Of a stretch of 64,000 nucleotides of DNA, positions 9,631-18,027 are shown piece after piece. The stretch's first letter is position 1; each line of letters starts with the position of its first letter. The translations under genes and the position numbers were made by a program. Source of the DNA: Pseudomonas entomophila (lineage in GTDB: Bacteria > Pseudomonadota > Gammaproteobacteria > Pseudomonadales > Pseudomonadaceae); NCBI RefSeq assembly GCF_018417595.1, contig NZ_CP070982.1, positions 3,120,001-3,184,000 of the forward strand, given 5' to 3'. The notes below the pieces were generated by a model. It saw only the letters and a list, made by a program, of their open reading frames with translations. It was not told the DNA's origin and made no database searches.

Positions 9631-10224
9631 ATGTCTGAATCGCTGCTCGCACCGTCGGAAGGCCTCTTCCCGGTGTCCTACCTGATCGGCAACAACCAGC
9701 CAGGGGCACCGCGCCTGCAGCTGGACCTGCTGGTCTACACGCCGGACCGTAGCGTCAACGGCCACGCAACAATCACCCAGGCCACCAACCCACCGCTGGA
9801 CCTGAACCTGGATGTCTGGGGCACCTACAGCTACCTCACCGTGCAACCGCCAAGCGAAGGCAAGATCCTGCTGACGGTGCGTGGCAACCATGGCGGCCCA
9901 CACGCCAACTCGCCTGAGCAGTTCGAGCTGCGCGCACTGCTCGATCAGGACTGGCAGAAGGGCGTGGCCAGCTACCGCTACTACAACGGCCAGCGTTGGA
10001 TCGAAGTGGACAACGTACCGGTCGTGCTCGAGCTCAAGCGTATCCAGACGCTGGCGAACGTCGACCTGGCGACTGAACTGCATAACGCCACCCTGGAGGC
10101 CGTTATCGCCACCGGTGACGTCGCCCAGCTCAAGCAACTGGCCAGCGGTGCCGTGGGCAAAGCCCTCGACCAGGCCCTCGCCTCGACCAAGAGCCCGGCC
10201 GCCAAGGCCGCCAAGAAAGCCTGA
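9631..10224 (+). CDS. DUF1842 domain protein with Ala/Lys-rich helical tail
   Basis: A 197-residue protein without a signal peptide. Residues 1-125 are a DUF1842 domain (PRLQLDLLVYTPDRSVNGHA; LLDQDWQKGVASYRYYNGQRW). About 60 more residues form a predicted helical tail ending in KSPAAKAAKKA, which resembles the tails of nucleoid- or granule-associated proteins. GGAGG lies 6 bp before the ATG. The next gene is a shorter paralogue 19 bp downstream, so the two form an operon. The family's function is unknown. Confidence 0.82.
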   Translation: MSESLLAPSEGLFPVSYLIGNNQPGAPRLQLDLLVYTPDRSVNGHATITQATNPPLDLNLDVWGTYSYLTVQPPSEGKILLTVRGNHGGPHANSPEQFELRALLDQDWQKGVASYRYYNGQRWIEVDNVPVVLELKRIQTLANVDLATELHNATLEAVIATGDVAQLKQLASGAVGKALDQALASTKSPAAKAAKKA

Positions 10225-10243
10225 GCAGACAAGGAGAATCAGC

Positions 10244-10693
10244 ATGTCCTTCGGACTCTTTCATACCCGCCTGAATGTCAGCAATGGTCTGCTCGGCGCA
10301 CCGACCCTGACCCTCGATCTGCTGGTCAATACCGTGCAGAAGAAGGTCACCGGCAGGGCCACCATCATCCAGACCACCCATCCCGTGCAGGTTTTCCACG
10401 CCAAGGTATGGGGCGGTTACAGCGAGCTGCCGTTCGCGCCAGTGGGCAGCCCGTCGATCGTCCTGCACCTGGATGGCAGCCCCAGTGGCCCGCTCAGCCA
10501 GATCGCCCAGACCTTCCACCTGCAAGGCCTGCTCGACCAGGGCTGGAACTATGGCACTGCCAGCTACCGCTACTTCATCAACGGCCACTGGGTCGACCAG
10601 CACGGCCGTGTGCGCAAGGCGCCGGAGATCGTCCACCAACACCAGCCGGCAGAGCGCCTGAAGGCAGCCATCCGCCACCTCGAAAGCGCTTGA
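10244..10693 (+). CDS. DUF1842 domain protein, short paralogue
   Basis: A 149-residue paralogue of the preceding gene, aligned over LTLDLLVNTVQKKVTGRA and LLDQGWNYGTASYRYFINGHW but lacking the Ala/Lys-rich tail. It follows AAGGAGAA and ends just before a strong hairpin. Tandem duplication with divergence of the C-terminus suggests that the two may form a hetero-complex, but this is inference; the function is unknown. Confidence 0.82.
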   Translation: MSFGLFHTRLNVSNGLLGAPTLTLDLLVNTVQKKVTGRATIIQTTHPVQVFHAKVWGGYSELPFAPVGSPSIVLHLDGSPSGPLSQIAQTFHLQGLLDQGWNYGTASYRYFINGHWVDQHGRVRKAPEIVHQHQPAERLKAAIRHLESA

Positions 10694-10711
10694 TCCAGGC
10701 TGTGTGACCGT

Positions 10712-10733
10712 GCGGGAGCCCGTTGGCTCCCGC
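10712..10733 (+). terminator. Transcription terminator of the DUF1842 operon
   Basis: GCGGGAGCC-CGTT-GGCTCCCGC is a perfect 9-bp stem with a 4-base loop, 19 bp after the stop. The T-rich stretch is weak and starts about 20 bp later. Confidence 0.7.
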
Positions 10734-10844
10734 ATCGCCTTCAGTCGATGCAGTTTTTCTCAACACTCACTTCAGAAAACAACGTTTTTTCCAACCCACG
10801 CTCCCCGCTAGGCTGTGTCCGTACCCGACCACGGACCCACGCCC

Positions 10845-11762
10845 ATGCTTGCGCTGTTGCTGACCACCCTCGTGCCAATCATCCTGCTCATAGCCCTGGG
10901 CACCTGGCTGCGGGTACGTGGCTTTCTCGCCGAAAGTTTCTGGCCCGGCGCCGAGCGCCTGAGCTACTACGTACTGCTCCCTTCGCTGTTCCTCCACGGC
11001 CTGGCCACCGCCAACCTCGATGGCGTGCCGGTGCTGGGCATGGTCGGTGTACTGATGCTGTCCACCCTGCTCGGTGCCCTGCTGCTGGTGCTCTACCAGG
11101 GGGCGGCGAGCCACGACGGAGCCGACTTCACCTCGGTGTTCCAGGGCGGTGTGCGCTTCAACAACTACATCGGCGCCACCCTGGCCGCCGGCCTCTATGG
11201 CAGCGCCGGGATTGCCCTGGCGGCGGTGGCCAACGCCGCCATCGTGCCCCTGGTCAACCTGCTCTGCGTACTGGTGTTCGCCCGTTTCAGTGCCCGCCAC
11301 AGTTCACCGGCCACGGTGCTTCGGGCGATCTTCGCCAACCCGCTGATCATTGGTTGCGCCGCAGGCCTGCTGCTGCGGGTCAGCGGCCTGGGCCTGCCCG
11401 CGGGGCTTGAGCCCACGGTGAAAGCCCTCGGCCAGGCCGCCTTGCCCCTTGGCCTGTTGTGCGTGGGCGCGGCGTTGGGCGGTGCGCGCCTGGGCCAGCA
11501 GGCCAAGCCGCTGCTGGCCGCGTCGCTGTTCAAGTTCCTGGTGATGCCGATGACCGCCTGGGGCCTGTGCCGCCTGTTCGGGCTGGGTGGCCAGGCCGCA
11601 GTGGTAGCCGTACTGTTCCAGGCACTGCCGACCGCCTCGTCGTCCTATGTGATGGCCCGGCAAATGGGCGGCAACGCGCCCCTGATGGCGACCATCATCG
11701 CCCTGCAGACCGTGGCGGCCGCCATGACCCTGCCCGTGGTGCTGAGCCTGACGCTGAATTGA
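10845..11762 (+). CDS. AEC family (auxin efflux carrier type) transporter
   Basis: A 305-residue inner-membrane protein with about ten hydrophobic segments, starting with LALLLTTLVPIILLIALG and split into two five-helix halves. AEC carriers move organic anions such as malate or malonate; the substrate here is unknown. The upstream in-frame ATG at 10815 adds ten polar residues, and I prefer 10845, directly before the first membrane helix. The gene stands between the DUF1842 operon and the SleB-like hydrolase with short gaps on both sides. Confidence 0.82.
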   Translation: MLALLLTTLVPIILLIALGTWLRVRGFLAESFWPGAERLSYYVLLPSLFLHGLATANLDGVPVLGMVGVLMLSTLLGALLLVLYQGAASHDGADFTSVFQGGVRFNNYIGATLAAGLYGSAGIALAAVANAAIVPLVNLLCVLVFARFSARHSSPATVLRAIFANPLIIGCAAGLLLRVSGLGLPAGLEPTVKALGQAALPLGLLCVGAALGGARLGQQAKPLLAASLFKFLVMPMTAWGLCRLFGLGGQAAVVAVLFQALPTASSSYVMARQMGGNAPLMATIIALQTVAAAMTLPVVLSLTLN

Positions 11763-11810
11763 GCGCGCACGGCTAGACTCACAGGCAACCCACCCTGCGA
11801 GACCTCGACC

Positions 11811-12422
11811 ATGCGTCACCCTTGGATGCTCTGCGGCCTGCTCCTGGCCCTGCTCGCAGGCCCTCTCGGCGCGGCCGACAGCCAGAAGGCCGCCGTCGCC
11901 GAGGACAAGGCGCACAAACTCGAGGAAAAAGTCGTCGAGGACGCGCCGCCCCCTGAACAGCAGGAAAAGATCAGCCCGAGTGAGGTGCAGGCGGTCGATC
12001 CGGCCGGCCAGGCACCCATGGATGACAGCATCACGTGCCTGGCACGCACCATTTACTGGGAGGCGAAAGGCGCCGACGCCCAGGACATGAGCGCAGTGGC
12101 CAGCGTGGTGCTCAACCGTCTGGGCCACGAAGGTTTCCCAAACACGATCTGCGGGGTGGTCAAGCAAGGGGTGGAGAGCAAGAGCTGCCAGTTCTCCTGG
12201 TGGTGCGACGGGCGTTCCGACCAGGTGGAAGAAGAGGAGCGCTACACGGTGGCCAAGGAGATTGCGCGCAAGGCCCTCAACCAGCAGCTGAAAGACCCCA
12301 CCGATGGCGCACTTTACTTCCATGACCGCAACGTGAATCCCGACTGGGCCAAGACCTATCGCAAGACCACCGAGACCACCCATTTCCTGTTCTACAAACC
12401 CAACCAGGCGCTGGCCAGATAG
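11811..12422 (+). CDS. SleB-like cell wall hydrolase (Hydrolase_2 family)
   Basis: A 203-residue exported protein. The signal peptide (about residues 1-22) is followed by a charged low-complexity stretch rich in Lys and Glu to about residue 60, then the catalytic domain. TIYWEAKG carries the conserved glutamate of SleB/CwlJ lytic transglycosylases, and the SCQFSWWCDG and ALYFHD blocks are also typical. It should cut peptidoglycan glycan strands in the periplasm. Pseudomonas does not sporulate, so the role is wall turnover rather than cortex lysis. Confidence 0.87.
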   Translation: MRHPWMLCGLLLALLAGPLGAADSQKAAVAEDKAHKLEEKVVEDAPPPEQQEKISPSEVQAVDPAGQAPMDDSITCLARTIYWEAKGADAQDMSAVASVVLNRLGHEGFPNTICGVVKQGVESKSCQFSWWCDGRSDQVEEEERYTVAKEIARKALNQQLKDPTDGALYFHDRNVNPDWAKTYRKTTETTHFLFYKPNQALAR

Positions 12423-12588
12423 GCCGGACCTGCGAATCCTTATCAAGTGATCGCACTTTTGCCATCATCGACGGTCTATTGCCCCTTTGCCGCACTGCAC
12501 AGGGCCGGGCCAAAACCCGTGCGCTTGTGTAGGATGAGCAGCGCGGGCGGGCTTGCACCCCGGCGCTGCCAGTCATAGGGAGATCCAC

Positions 12589-13443
12589 ATGCGCGTCCTG
12601 TCATCCGTTGCCTGCCTCTACGGCCTGTCGCTGCTGGCCTCGACCAGTGCCCTGGCGTTCACTGGCGAGGAAGCGCAACTGATCGATACGATCAATGTCT
12701 ATCGCAGCCAGGCGCAGCGTTGCGGTGGCGAAGCCTCGCTGGAGCTGCCGCCGCTCAACAGCGACACCCGCCTGGCACTGTCGCCGGAGGGCACCCGCGA
12801 CCTGCAACAGGCCATGAGCCGCGCCGCCTACCCCATGGTCAACGTCCAGGCCATCAGCCTGTCCGGCCCGCGCGATGCCCAGGCGGCGATGAGGGCCATC
12901 GAGGAAAGCTTCTGTCAGGTGGTGCTCGACCCGCAGTTCGTCGATATCGGTGTCAGCCAGGAGGGCCGCGACTGGCGCATCGTCCTGGCCCGGCCGCTGC
13001 TCAGTGGCCGCCTGGGCGACTGGCAGGCCGAAGGGCAGAAATTGCTGCAGGCGATCAACGCCGCGCGCAACGTGCCACGCCAGTGCGGTGGCCAGCCCTT
13101 CCCCGCCGCCCCGGCGCTGGCCTGGAACAGCACGCTGGCTGGCGTGGCCGCCACCCACACGCGCAGCATGGCCAACCAGAACTTCTTCGACCATATCGAC
13201 CGCGACGGCCGCACCCCCGGTGATCGCGCCGAACTGGCCGGCTACCTGTACCGGCAGATCGGCGAGAACATCGCCGCCGGGCGCGACACCGCGGGCAAGG
13301 TGGTCGAGGGCTGGCTGGCCAGCCCCGGGCATTGCGCGACGCTGATGAACCCGGACTATCGCGAGCTGGGGGCGGCGTATGCGGTCGATCCGAAGAGTGA
13401 TGCGGGCATCTACTGGACGGGATTGTTCGGTAGCCCGCAGTAG
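12589..13443 (+). CDS. Secreted CAP (SCP/PR1-like) domain protein
   Basis: A 284-residue protein with a signal peptide ending near SALA (residue 21). The N-terminal 130 residues are unassigned; they include a repeat-like cysteine segment (RSQAQRCGG near residue 41) echoed by NVPRQCGG later. The C-terminal half is a CAP domain with the metal-site residues visible: HTRSMANQNFFDH, IGENIAAG and SPGHCATLMN. Bacterial CAP proteins are extracytoplasmic and of mostly unknown activity. AGGGAG precedes the ATG. The duplicated Cys-Gly-Gly segments suggest an internal duplication. Confidence 0.85.
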   Translation: MRVLSSVACLYGLSLLASTSALAFTGEEAQLIDTINVYRSQAQRCGGEASLELPPLNSDTRLALSPEGTRDLQQAMSRAAYPMVNVQAISLSGPRDAQAAMRAIEESFCQVVLDPQFVDIGVSQEGRDWRIVLARPLLSGRLGDWQAEGQKLLQAINAARNVPRQCGGQPFPAAPALAWNSTLAGVAATHTRSMANQNFFDHIDRDGRTPGDRAELAGYLYRQIGENIAAGRDTAGKVVEGWLASPGHCATLMNPDYRELGAAYAVDPKSDAGIYWTGLFGSPQ

Positions 13444-13466
13444 GTGTTGCCCTTTTCGCCAGCAAA

Positions 13467-13512
13467 GCTGGCTCCTGCAAAAGCAGATCCCATGCAACCT
13501 GCAGGAGCCAGC
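13467..13512. terminator. Bidirectional inverted repeat between convergent genes
   Basis: GCTGGCTCCTGCA (13467-13479) and TGCAGGAGCCAGC (13500-13512) are perfect 13-bp arms around a 20-base loop. They sit between the CAP gene and the convergent GlxA-type regulator, so they may end both transcripts; the sequence is also REP-like. Confidence 0.6.
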
Positions 13513-13519
13513 CTTGCCT

Positions 13520-14485
13520 CTATCGCGCCCTGCGCAGCGCCAACGCCGTGCAACCGAACCGCCGCTTCACCCACTTGCCCAGGTAACTGGCATCCCCCAT
13601 TCCCACCTCGTCGGCTATCTGCGCCAGGCTGTGGCTCGAGTTGAGCAACCGCCACCGCGCCTGCTGCAAGCGCATTTCCTGCCACCAGGCCTTGGCGCTC
13701 ATGCCATGGCTGGCCTGAAACTGCCGGTCGAGCTGGCGCCGACTGATGCCCAGCTCCGCTGCAAGCTGTTCGATGGACAGCCGCGCCGCCAAGTGATGGC
13801 GCATCAACGCCAAAGCACGCTGCACCTGGCGCCCCTGCCCCGGCCCGGCCTCCAAAGAGCGCAGGGCGTGGCGACTGTCACGGTTTTCGTCCACCAGCAT
13901 GTCCGCCAACCCTTTCAGCGCCCTGGCCCGGCCACAGGACCGCGCGATCAGCTCCACCGCGAGGTCGATGGCCGCAGTGCCGCCCGCACAGGTGATACGT
14001 GGGCCGTCGATGCAGTACAACTGCTCGGTCAACACCCGCACTCGCGCAAAGCTGGCCCGAAACTCGGCCTCATGACGCCAGTGCACCACCACCTCGAACC
14101 CATCCAGCAAACCGCAAGCCGCTACCAGGAAGACGGCATTGTCGACACAGACCAATTTGACCCCAGCCTTCGCCGCCCGCCTCAGCAATGCCCGATACAC
14201 AGGGGCCAGCTCCGCCGTTGCACTGGCGTTGCGCCCGCCGAACAACACCAGGTAGTCAAACTCGCGCCACTCGACCTGTTCCGGCGTCACGTCCACCTGC
14301 AGCACCGCGCCGCTGCTCGACGCCACCGGCTGCCCGTCCAGCCCCAGTAAGCGCCAGTGGCAGTAGCGCTGGCGGCTGTAGTCTTCGTCATCGGCGGAAA
14401 AACGCAGCTTGTCGAGGAACGCGCCCAGGGGCAGCAGGGCGAACTCAGGCAAAGGCAAGATCAGCAGGCGCAAGTCGGGGGTCAT
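13520..14485 (-). CDS. GlxA-family transcriptional regulator (DJ-1/PfpI domain plus AraC HTH)
   Basis: A 321-residue regulator. The N-terminal 190 residues are a DJ-1/PfpI-like sensor (DYLVLFGG, VCVDNAVFLVAACGLLDG, ITCAGGTAAIDLA) and the C-terminal 100 an AraC-type DNA-binding domain (IEQLAAELGISRRQLDRQF). GlxA-type proteins often sense quaternary amines or amino acids. I chose the ATG at 14485 (MTPDLRL); the frame extends to 14539 with weaker start context. It is divergent from a LysE exporter 99 bp away, which is its likely target. Confidence 0.86.
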   Translation of the reverse strand: MTPDLRLLILPLPEFALLPLGAFLDKLRFSADDEDYSRQRYCHWRLLGLDGQPVASSSGAVLQVDVTPEQVEWREFDYLVLFGGRNASATAELAPVYRALLRRAAKAGVKLVCVDNAVFLVAACGLLDGFEVVVHWRHEAEFRASFARVRVLTEQLYCIDGPRITCAGGTAAIDLAVELIARSCGRARALKGLADMLVDENRDSRHALRSLEAGPGQGRQVQRALALMRHHLAARLSIEQLAAELGISRRQLDRQFQASHGMSAKAWWQEMRLQQARWRLLNSSHSLAQIADEVGMGDASYLGKWVKRRFGCTALALRRAR

Positions 14486-14584
14486 GCAGAGTGTCCAGAT
14501 ATCACCATGGAATGACCAGATCATACGCTGTATCGGCATCGACCTGTTTCATACTGGTCTCCTGAAAACACCCAAGGCACCTCC

Positions 14585-15196
14585 ATGGCTCTCGATACCT
14601 GGCTCATTTACCTGCTTGCCTGCATCGGCTTGTCGCTGACTCCAGGCCCCAACAGTTTGCTGGCGCTCACCCATGGCGCACTCTATGGCGCCCGGCGCAC
14701 GCTGTTCACGATCATCGGTGGTGGCGTCGGCTTCACAGCCCTGATCGCCCTCACCCTGTTTGGCCTGAGCGCACTGCTGCTGGCCTCGGCGTCGTTGCTG
14801 ACAGTGATGAAGTGGGTGGGCGGTGCCTACCTGGTATGGCTGGGCATCCAGCTATGGCGCACGCCTGCATTGCATCTGCAACCGCTCGAAGCCAATACCG
14901 GGCTGAGCAATGCCGGCCTGTTCCGCCAAGGCCTGCTGTCTGCCGTGGCCAATCCGAAAGTCCTGCTCTTCTATGGCGCCTTCCTGCCCCAGTTCATCGA
15001 CCCGAACCGAGGCTTGGCGATGCAGTTCGTGGTGCTGGCGGCGACCTTCGCCTGCGTGGAGTGCCTGGTCGAGTGGCTGCTGGCGCGCCTGGCGTTTCGT
15101 ATCCGCCCCTGGCTGGCCAAGGGCGGCAGGGGCTTCAATCGTTGCTGTGGCAGTCTGTTCGCCCTGATTGGCGTGGCGCTGCCTTTGGGGCGCTGA
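14585..15196 (+). CDS. LysE/RhtB family amino-acid exporter
   Basis: A 203-residue membrane protein with about six hydrophobic segments and the family motif LSLTPGPNSLLAL near the N-terminus. LysE/RhtB proteins export amino acids or related metabolites across the inner membrane. It is divergent from the GlxA-type regulator and so probably induced by an amino compound. Its stop codon abuts the stop codon of the convergent MFS gene with no gap. Confidence 0.87.
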   Translation: MALDTWLIYLLACIGLSLTPGPNSLLALTHGALYGARRTLFTIIGGGVGFTALIALTLFGLSALLLASASLLTVMKWVGGAYLVWLGIQLWRTPALHLQPLEANTGLSNAGLFRQGLLSAVANPKVLLFYGAFLPQFIDPNRGLAMQFVVLAATFACVECLVEWLLARLAFRIRPWLAKGGRGFNRCCGSLFALIGVALPLGR

Positions 15197-16396
15197 TCAG
15201 CCCTTGGGCGAGATCACCAGAAACACCAGCAACGCCAGGGCGGGCAGCGCGGCGCCCGCCAGTGCCACGCCGCTCCAGCCAAACTGCGCGTAGACACCGC
15301 TGGCCACCGCCGAGCCCACGGCACCGCCCAGGAAGATGCTGGTCATGTACAGCGCGTTGAGCCGGCCACGGCTGGCCGGATCGAGCGCGTACACCTCGCG
15401 TTGGCCGATCACCATGTTCATCTGCACCGCGAAATCCAGCAACACGCCCGTCAACCCCAGGCCGATCACGCTCATGCCTGGCGCGCTCAAGCCCATCAGA
15501 AGCGCCATGGGTGCCAGGGCCATCGCCAGCAACGAGCCACGCCGTGCGTGCCCCGCGTCGGCCAGGCGCCCGGCCAGCGGTGCCGCCACCGCCCCCACTG
15601 CGCCCACCAGGGCGAACAACGCGATCTGGCTCTGCGACAGACCATGCTCGCCTGCCAGGGCCAGCGGCACCGCCGTCCAGTACAGGCTGAACGCACCGAA
15701 CATAAGCGCCTGGTACAGCGCACGCTGGCGCAGCAGCGGGTAGCGACGCAGCAAACCGACCAGCGACCACATCAACCCGGGGTAGCTGGCCTTGTGCTCG
15801 GGCACCCGACGCGGCAGGGTCAGCGCCAGCAGCAGGATGATTGCCAGCATCACCCCGGCCGCGCCGATGAACACTGCTCGCCAGCCGAAGTGGTCGGCCA
15901 CCAGGCTCGACAGTGGCCGCGCCAGCAGGATACCCAGCAGCAACCCACCCATGATGTTGCCCACCACCCGACCGCGTTGCTGCTCCGGCGCCAGGTGGGC
16001 GGCCAGCGGGATGAGCATCTGCACCGCCACCGAACTGAAACCGATCAGCAATGCAAAGCCAAGAAACAACTGGCCCTGACCATGGCCGCTGGTGCCCGCC
16101 AGCAACAGGCTGACGGTGGCCAGCACCGCCGTGGCGATCATCAACCTGCGGTTTTCCAGCAGGTCGGCCAACGGCACCAGCAGCAGCAGGCCCAGGGCAT
16201 AGCCAAGCTGGGTCAGCGACACGATGAGGCTGGCTTTTTCGGTGGACAGCCCCAGGTCCGGGGCGATCAGGCTGACGATCGGCTGGGCGTAGTAGATGTT
16301 GGCGACGATGGCGCCACAGCAGAACGCCAGCAGTGTGACCAGCGCCCGGCTCAGGCCCGGGGCCGACGGCTGGGCGACAGCGAGGGTGGGATTCAT
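15197..16396 (-). CDS. MFS transporter, probable drug/metabolite efflux
   Basis: A 399-residue protein with about 12 membrane segments, of the DHA1-like efflux type (NIYYAQPIVSLIAPDLGLS near the N-terminus; LADLLENRRLM in the first cytoplasmic loop). I chose the ATG at 16396 (MNPTLAVAQ). The frame extends 33 residues further upstream, but that stretch is polar and improbable. There is no good ribosome site at either position. The substrate is unknown. Confidence 0.85.
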   Translation of the reverse strand: MNPTLAVAQPSAPGLSRALVTLLAFCCGAIVANIYYAQPIVSLIAPDLGLSTEKASLIVSLTQLGYALGLLLLVPLADLLENRRLMIATAVLATVSLLLAGTSGHGQGQLFLGFALLIGFSSVAVQMLIPLAAHLAPEQQRGRVVGNIMGGLLLGILLARPLSSLVADHFGWRAVFIGAAGVMLAIILLLALTLPRRVPEHKASYPGLMWSLVGLLRRYPLLRQRALYQALMFGAFSLYWTAVPLALAGEHGLSQSQIALFALVGAVGAVAAPLAGRLADAGHARRGSLLAMALAPMALLMGLSAPGMSVIGLGLTGVLLDFAVQMNMVIGQREVYALDPASRGRLNALYMTSIFLGGAVGSAVASGVYAQFGWSGVALAGAALPALALLVFLVISPKG

Positions 16397-16701
16397 GGGA
16401 GGTTGCCTCGGGAAACGACGGAAGGTGGGTGCATGGTGCCGTGCATCGCCGTTGCAGGGAATCCGGTGCCAGCGCAACGGGCCTTTGCGCCACACGCAAC
16501 GCTCTCGACGCAGGCGTTGCAGCGCCTATGAGATCGGGTGCCGCACCTGTGAGGCCATGGTTGTTAGCGGGAAACTCGCGTCGTGCAAACAAAGCGAACA
16601 ACCATGGTCTGTCAGGCATAGGCACGTTGCAACCGATGTAGGAGCGGATTCATCCGCGATGCGCCGCGCGGGCGGCGCTCGGTCTCCAGAGCTCTACAAG
16701 G
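16397..16701. other. 305-bp intergenic region with inverted repeat and REP
   Basis: No gene is supported here. CCATGGTTGTT at 16555-16565 and AACAACCATGG at 16597-16607 are perfect 11-bp inverted arms 31 bp apart, possibly a regulator site for the MFS gene. A single REP element (TGTAGGAGCGGATTCATCCG onward) occupies 16637-16687, next to the end of the LysR gene. Confidence 0.55.
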
Positions 16702-17622
16702 TTACCGCCAAGCCCCCTCTCCTCCCCCCGCCAGCAGCGCCTCGCAGAAACCGACAAAAGCCATCACCCGCCTCGACCCCCGATGATTGGGCAAGTACAG
16801 CGCATTGATGCTGGTGCTGGCCGCCCCCGGGCTCGCCTGCCAGTCACTGAATAGCCGCTGCAAGCGACCAGCCTCGACATCCTCGCGCACCAGCCAGTCG
16901 GCGAGCAGGGCGACACCGCTGCCAGCCATGGCCGCTTCGCGCAGCAGGTCGGCATTGGCGCTGCGCAGCGGGCCGGCGACATCCAGCTCCAGCGCCTGCT
17001 CACCACGCCTCAAGCGCCAGGGCCTGGCCGACTGGCCATAGCGAAAGCGCAGGCAGGCGCAGTCAGTCAACTGTCGGGGGTGCTCCAGGGGCGGGCGCTG
17101 TGCCAGGTAGGCCGGGCTGGCCACCAACCAGCGCTCGAAGCGCCCCAGCGGGCGACACACCAGCTCATCGCTGGGCGCCGGCTCCCCCAGGCGAATGGTC
17201 ATGTCGTAGCGGCCATCGAGCAGGTCATCGAAGCGGTCGCTGAGGTCGATGTCCAGCTCCATCCCTGGGTGACGTGCCAGGAATGCGCCCAGGTGCGGTG
17301 CGATCACCCGCCGACCAAACTCCACCGGCAGGCACAGGCGCAGCACACCGACAGGCTCCTCGCCGCGGTCGGCCACGCGGGCATCGGCCTCGGCCAGCGC
17401 CTCGAGGATGTCCCGCGCACGCTGGTAGTAACCTGCCCCCGCCTCGGTCAGACTGACCTGGCGCGTCGAACGATTGAGCAAGGAAGCGCCCAACTCGTTC
17501 TCCAGCGCGTCGACCAGACGAGTCACCGAGGAAGTCGCCACCCCAAGCTTGCGCGCGGCGGCGGAGAACCCCTGGGCCTCGACCGTGGCCATGAACACCT
17601 TGATCGCCAGCAGCTTGTCCAT
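16702..17622 (-). CDS. LysR-family transcriptional regulator
   Basis: A 306-residue LysR protein. The N-terminal winged helix is typical (FSAAARKLGVATSSVTRLVD, residues about 19-38), followed by a periplasmic-binding-protein-like effector domain. It starts at the ATG at 17622; the open frame to 17667 has no better start. It is divergent from a small cupin gene 75 bp away, its probable target. It belongs to the CrgA/DsdC-like group common in pseudomonads; the effector is unknown. Confidence 0.87.
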   Translation of the reverse strand: MDKLLAIKVFMATVEAQGFSAAARKLGVATSSVTRLVDALENELGASLLNRSTRQVSLTEAGAGYYQRARDILEALAEADARVADRGEEPVGVLRLCLPVEFGRRVIAPHLGAFLARHPGMELDIDLSDRFDDLLDGRYDMTIRLGEPAPSDELVCRPLGRFERWLVASPAYLAQRPPLEHPRQLTDCACLRFRYGQSARPWRLRRGEQALELDVAGPLRSANADLLREAAMAGSGVALLADWLVREDVEAGRLQRLFSDWQASPGAASTSINALYLPNHRGSRRVMAFVGFCEALLAGGGEGAWR

Positions 17623-17697
17623 TGCGATTATCCCTGGGGCAAAAACCCGGAACCTTCCTACAATCACCGGCGGTAATCAACCACGCACGAGACCACC

Positions 17698-18027
17698 ATG
17701 CCCGACAATCTGTTCACCGCCCTGCCCGCCCTCGACCCACAGGCTGCCGAGCAATTCGACGACCTGCTGCGCCGCCCGGGGCTGCGCATCGAGCGCATCG
17801 TCTCCAGCGGCCAAGCCAGCCCAGCGGGCTTTTGGTACGACCAGGCCGAAGGCGAGTGGATCGTTCTGCTCAGCGGCAGCGCCGGGCTGCGCCTGGAGCA
17901 CGAACCCGAAACCCGTGTCTTGCACCCCGGCGACTATCTGGACATCCCGCCCCACTGCCGCCACCGGGTGGAATGGACCGAGGCCGGCGTGGCCACGGTG
18001 TGGCTAGCGGTGTTCTATGGCGCCTGA
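17698..18027 (+). CDS. Small cupin-domain protein
   Basis: A 109-residue single-domain cupin. The first motif region is WIVLLSGSAGLRLEHE and the second is LHPGDYLDIPPHCRHRVEW, with histidines able to bind metal. The first-motif histidines are largely missing, so it may hold metal weakly or act as a sensor. It is divergent from a LysR gene, and its last 24 bp overlap the 3' end of the convergent MATE pump gene. The reaction is unknown. Confidence 0.8.
   Translation: MPDNLFTALPALDPQAAEQFDDLLRRPGLRIERIVSSGQASPAGFWYDQAEGEWIVLLSGSAGLRLEHEPETRVLHPGDYLDIPPHCRHRVEWTEAGVATVWLAVFYGA

Noticed and set aside
12601..13497. 298-residue minus-strand frame over the CAP gene
   Set aside because: The plus strand has a signal peptide and intact CAP motifs; the minus frame has neither.
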